DNA from: Planctomycetia bacterium
Lineage (GTDB): Bacteria; Planctomycetota; Planctomycetia; Pirellulales; UBA1268
Length of the DNA stretch: 8,941 bases
Direction: 5' to 3'
NCBI GenBank assembly: GCA_009919445.1
Contig: RGBY01000092.1
Span: 1-8,941 of the forward strand
Under the pieces are notes generated by a model. The model was given only the letters and a program-made list of their open reading frames with translations, was not told where the DNA came from and ran no database searches. This document shows positions 5,771-8,941 of the stretch, in pieces. The position numbers and the translations under genes were made by a program. Each line of letters opens with the position of its first letter. Within the stretch, counting starts at the first letter, position 1.

Positions 5771-6946
5771 TTGCGTGCGCGAGGAGCTGTCATTATCGGC
5801 AAGTCGAATGTGCCGCAGGCGATGTATCTCCACGAGACGACCAACCCGGTTTGGGGCCAGACGAATCATCCGGATGATATGCGCCGTGGCCCCGGTGGTT
5901 CCAGTGGAGGCGATGCGGCGTTGGTGGCAGCCGGCGTGGTTCCACTCGCAGTTGGAAACGACCTCGCCGGGAGTGTGCGGCAGCCAGCGCATGCCTGTGG
6001 TATTCCTGCATTTCTGCCAGCATCGAGCCAGCTTGGAAATGCAGGTGGCTTTAATACCTTGCCCAACTTTGACCTGATTGGCTCCCGGGCGGGCTTTCTG
6101 GCCAGGTCGGTGGCTGATTTAGAACTGGCGGCCACTGCGTTTGGGGTGCTGCCGGCTGCCAGCACGAGTGCTGCTCTCCCAAAGCGGATTGCCCTTTGGC
6201 CGGAAGCAGGGCTCTTGCCGCCGGCCGCATCCGTTCGTCGGGGCGTGGCCGAGGCTGCCGCCATTCTTCGCTCGGCAGGACATCAGGTGGATGACGTGGA
6301 CGATCGGCTGGCGGCTGAGGCAGCATGGCTTTTGTTTGCGCTGCTCTCAGCCGACGGCGGTGCTGATATCAGAGAACTTTTTGCCTCAGATCAACCCATG
6401 CCGACGGTCGGCCGCTTGCTACGGATTGCGGGTCTCCCTCGGGCGGCCCGTCCCCCGCTGGCGGCCCTGCTTGGCCTCTTGGGCAATAGCACGGAGGCAG
6501 CCGCCTTACGGGCCACTGGGCCACGGTCGGCAACCGGCTGGGAGGCATTGCTCGACCAGCATCAGCATTTCCTTGAGCAGGTCGAACAGCTTCGCAGCAA
6601 ATACGACGCCGTGCTCTGCCCGGTGTCGTCACTGCCCGCACTGCGGCATGGTACGGCTGCCCGCCTGGTGGCTGCTGCAGCACCCTGTCTGCTGGCCAAT
6701 CTTGCTGATCTCTCTGCCGGTGTCGTACCGGTTACCCGGGTGGCGGCTACCGAAGAACAGACACGTTCGTGGAGTCCTGATCGGGTGTTGCGGGCGGCCG
6801 CCGCCACCGAACGGCACAGTGCAGGCTTGCCGATTGGAGTGCAGATAGTCGGGCTGGCCAAAGGGCCGGCTGCAGAGCGGGTCGTACTCGATCTGCTTGC
6901 GACGATTGAACGAGGCAGTGACTTTAGTCGGTTGGCTCGCCGATGA
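5771..6946 (+). CDS. N-terminally truncated amidase-signature protein, possible pseudogene
   Basis: About 391 residues from a TTG at 5771, of the amidase signature family, which hydrolyses amide bonds with a Lys-cisSer-Ser triad. Present: GKSNVPQ (10-16), PGGSSGG (41-47, cis-Ser S44), NDLAGSVRQPA (63-73, nucleophile S68; the 24-residue spacing fits the family), GFLARSVADLELA (108-120) and GLPIGVQIVG (352-361). Missing: the N-terminal part with the PVxxKD-type catalytic lysine, expected about 70-80 residues before S44. The frame is open only from the TAG at 5696-5698. Amidase-like residues (LIDETDAPIVSGLR) already occur before the TTG, so 5771 is only a formal start; CTG 5735 or ATG 5822 are alternatives, and none has a good RBS. 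The upstream bases encode the end of the membrane-anchored protein in another frame, so the missing part is absent rather than frameshifted. Also odd: LAGS replaces the usual GGS before the nucleophile, and PAFLPA replaces the usual GLKP region. It is either a decayed gene or a non-catalytic derivative. The 3' end overlaps the kinase gene by 23 bases. Confidence 0.75.
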   Translation: MRARGAVIIGKSNVPQAMYLHETTNPVWGQTNHPDDMRRGPGGSSGGDAALVAAGVVPLAVGNDLAGSVRQPAHACGIPAFLPASSQLGNAGGFNTLPNFDLIGSRAGFLARSVADLELAATAFGVLPAASTSAALPKRIALWPEAGLLPPAASVRRGVAEAAAILRSAGHQVDDVDDRLAAEAAWLLFALLSADGGADIRELFASDQPMPTVGRLLRIAGLPRAARPPLAALLGLLGNSTEAAALRATGPRSATGWEALLDQHQHFLEQVEQLRSKYDAVLCPVSSLPALRHGTAARLVAAAAPCLLANLADLSAGVVPVTRVAATEEQTRSWSPDRVLRAAAATERHSAGLPIGVQIVGLAKGPAAERVVLDLLATIERGSDFSRLARR

Positions 6947-8941
6947 GTTCCACGATCGTGTCGATAAAGGTCTCATCGTGGAAACTGCTTTTGGTGAGAT
7001 AGCGGTTCGCACCCGCTTCGAGTCCTCGTAAGCGGTCTTCCTCGCGGTCTTTGTACGACACAATCACCACGGGTACATCGCTCCGCTGGGCATCAGTTTT
7101 GATGAGCGTCACCAGGCCGATGCCATCCATTCGGGGCATGTCAACATCGCTGACGACAAGGTCGTAAGGTGTGTTCCGAAAGGCGTTCCAGCCATCCATG
7201 CCATCAACGGCAACGTCGACCTGAAAGCCACGTGCCTGGAGGAGTTGCCGCTCGAGTTCTCGCACCGTGATTGAGTCATCGACAACCAGGATTCGCTTCA
7301 CCTGCGTGCTGGCAAGTTCTTCCCGGGCCGTATCAATGGGAGAGAGGCCACGGCCAGTAAGGAGGCTATCAATCGAGCGAACAATATCTTCCACATCGAC
7401 AATCAGGACGGGGTCGCCATTTTCCAGCAGCGAGGCACTGTTGATGTCGGGAACCTTACCCAGCCGAGGGTCGAGGGGGCGAACCTCCAGGTCTCGTTCT
7501 CCCAAGAAGCCGTCTACCACCATGCCGAATCGCTGCCCTCGGTCACTGATGACGACAATCGACAGTGGATCAACCTCTGCTGCAGTCTGGGGCACATCGA
7601 GGACATCGCCTGCATTGACAAGGCCAATGGCGGTTCCGTCGTGATCGACATATTTGTGGCCCTCAACGGAAGCGAGATGATCACGCTGACAGGTGAGGAT
7701 GTGGTCGATCCGGGGAAGCGGGAAGGCGTAGGGATCACCGCCAATATCGACCAACAGGGCCCGAATGACCGACATGGTAATCGGGAGCTGCAGCGTAAAG
7801 CGGGTCTGGCGTCCCAGTTGGGTGCTCACGCGAACGCTGCCGCCGACAGCCTTCACCATGGTCTGCACCACATCGAGCCCAACGCCACGGCCCGAAATTT
7901 CAGTGACGGCATTGCGGGTCGAGAATCCGGGGAGAAAGAGAAACTCAAGCAACTCAGCCTCGGAAAGGCGGTTTGCCACTGCGGGGGTCACGAGATTTCG
8001 TTCGCAGATTCGCTCCCGCAGGGCCTCGGTATTGATGCCCTTGCCGTCATCGCTGATCACAATCGTCAGGCTGCCAGCCCGGTGGCCTGCCTCAAGCGTG
8101 ATTGTTCCGGTTTCAGGCTTGCCTGCCTGCCGTCGCTCGGCCGGTAATTCCATGCCATGGTCGAGTGCGTTGCGGATGAGGTGTGAGAGGGGAGCCTCAA
8201 GTTTGTCGAGGATGTCACGATCGACGCCGGTTTGGTCACCGATTACCTCGAGTTGCACCTGCTTGCCAAGCTGCCGGGAAAGATCACGGACCAGACGCGG
8301 AAAGCCCTGGATGCCGTCGGCAAGGGGCCGCATTCGGCTGAAGATTACCTCGCGATGCAGCCGCTCAGAGAGATCCTCGTTGCGACGGGCGAAGCCCTCG
8401 AAAGCTTCGATCAGCTGGGTGAGCCGATCAAGGCCACTGCCTGCCCGCTGCCGCAGGCTTTCGACAGCGGTCAACTGAGAGGCAGGGAGGGAAGCCGCAT
8501 GCGATCGGAGCCCGTCTTCTACGGTTGCCACGGCATCGCAGAGAGAGGTCTGGAGCGTGCGAATCGCCTGTAGCGAGTCGACAAACGGCCGTAACTGGCG
8601 GGCTTCTACGAGTGACTCACCCGCCAGGCCGACAAGCCGAGAGAGGCTTCCGGCCGAAACCCGCACGACGCGTTCTTCATCATCGCCGTCAACTGCCGAA
8701 CTGCGTTCAGCTCTGGCAGCAGGGGTGACGGGAGTGACGCTGGCTGGAGGGGGGGCTGATGCTAGTGCGGGTGGCGTGACTGGGGCAGCCGGTGTCGACG
8801 CAGCCTGGTTACCGGGTTGAGGTGGCGGGCCGACTGCGGGAGGGACGCTCGCCGGGGCCTCCTCGGAGGCACTCGGCTGAACGGATGGTGGTTGTTCTGT
8901 TTGGAGCGGCTGCAGTTGGGGTTTCAGCGGCTTCGCCTGGG
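6924..8941 (-). CDS. CheA-type hybrid histidine kinase with C-terminal receiver, N-terminus beyond window
   Basis: Chemosensory histidine kinase fused to a response-regulator receiver, the WspE/FrzE-type layout. Counting from the valine codon at 8664-8666 there are 580 residues to the TAA at 6924-6926; a further 91 codons remain open to the right edge. Those 91 codons are a Pro/Ala-rich linker ending EERVVRVSAGSLSRL. Domains: dimerisation helices (about 1-130, GLAGESLVEARQL); HATPase (about 131-299) with N-box HLIRNALDHG (N166), DDGKG (206-210), GFSTRN (247-252) and SGRGVGLD (258-265); CheW-like domain (about 300-430, for coupling to receptors); receiver (about 457-575) with acidic pair D463/D464, phospho-acceptor D507 in VVSDVDMPRMDG, S537 and K559. 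The P1 phosphotransfer histidine must lie off the window. All ATP-binding and receiver residues look intact. The output, motility or a c-di-GMP/Wsp-like pathway, cannot be told without the neighbours to the right. Confidence 0.93.
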   Translation of the reverse strand, partial: QAKPLKPQLQPLQTEQPPSVQPSASEEAPASVPPAVGPPPQPGNQAASTPAAPVTPPALASAPPPASVTPVTPAARAERSSAVDGDDEERVVRVSAGSLSRLVGLAGESLVEARQLRPFVDSLQAIRTLQTSLCDAVATVEDGLRSHAASLPASQLTAVESLRQRAGSGLDRLTQLIEAFEGFARRNEDLSERLHREVIFSRMRPLADGIQGFPRLVRDLSRQLGKQVQLEVIGDQTGVDRDILDKLEAPLSHLIRNALDHGMELPAERRQAGKPETGTITLEAGHRAGSLTIVISDDGKGINTEALRERICERNLVTPAVANRLSEAELLEFLFLPGFSTRNAVTEISGRGVGLDVVQTMVKAVGGSVRVSTQLGRQTRFTLQLPITMSVIRALLVDIGGDPYAFPLPRIDHILTCQRDHLASVEGHKYVDHDGTAIGLVNAGDVLDVPQTAAEVDPLSIVVISDRGQRFGMVVDGFLGERDLEVRPLDPRLGKVPDINSASLLENGDPVLIVDVEDIVRSIDSLLTGRGLSPIDTAREELASTQVKRILVVDDSITVRELERQLLQARGFQVDVAVDGMDGWNAFRNTPYDLVVSDVDMPRMDGIGLVTLIKTDAQRSDVPVVIVSYKDREEDRLRGLEAGANRYLTKSSFHDETFIDTIVELIGEPTD

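Overview
The window is GC-rich bacterial chromosomal DNA, densely coded, with genes on both strands and no gene-free stretch longer than about 250 bases. The gene set suggests a planctomycete, probably Pirellulales-like. It combines a short conserved protein beginning MASRDINVVALVKGGERY, a BshB1-type deacetylase, an M32 carboxypeptidase, a large acidic Ala-rich single-pass membrane protein and a CheA-response-regulator hybrid. That assignment is recognition from memory plus inference, not a database result. There are no rRNA or tRNA genes, CRISPR arrays, insertion sequences or prophage genes that I can see.

Left part (1-2052, minus strand). The left edge cuts a XerC-type tyrosine recombinase (start at 827, C-terminus off the window). 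A 77-residue protein of unknown function (884-1117) lies 56 bases upstream on the same strand and probably shares its transcript. After a 251-base gap comes a BshB1-like PIG-L/LmbE zinc deacetylase (1369-2052).

Middle (2169-6946, plus strand). A 116-base divergent promoter region, containing a 12-base perfect palindrome, separates the deacetylase from an intact M32 metallocarboxypeptidase (2169-3767). Next is a 605-residue protein (3921-5738) with an acidic N-terminal region, one transmembrane helix, a long Ala/Glu-rich linker containing hexapeptide repeats, and a compact C-terminal domain. Directly joined to its end, in the -1 frame, is an amidase-signature protein (to 6946) that keeps both catalytic serines but lacks the N-terminal part carrying the catalytic lysine. 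Amidase-like sequence begins right at the stop codon of the upstream gene, so this looks like a deletion junction or a degraded gene.

Right part (6924-8941, minus strand). A CheA-type histidine kinase with a C-terminal CheW-like domain and a receiver domain (WspE/FrzE-like architecture) runs off the right edge. Its phosphotransfer (P1) domain lies outside the window. Its 3' end overlaps the amidase 3' end by 23 bases.

The genes do not form one obvious pathway: recombination, thiol-type deacetylation, peptide trimming, an envelope-anchored unknown and chemosensory signalling appear to be independent neighbours. I see no convincing new multi-gene system. The best leads are the amidase junction, the repeat-bearing membrane protein and the small protein upstream of xerC.
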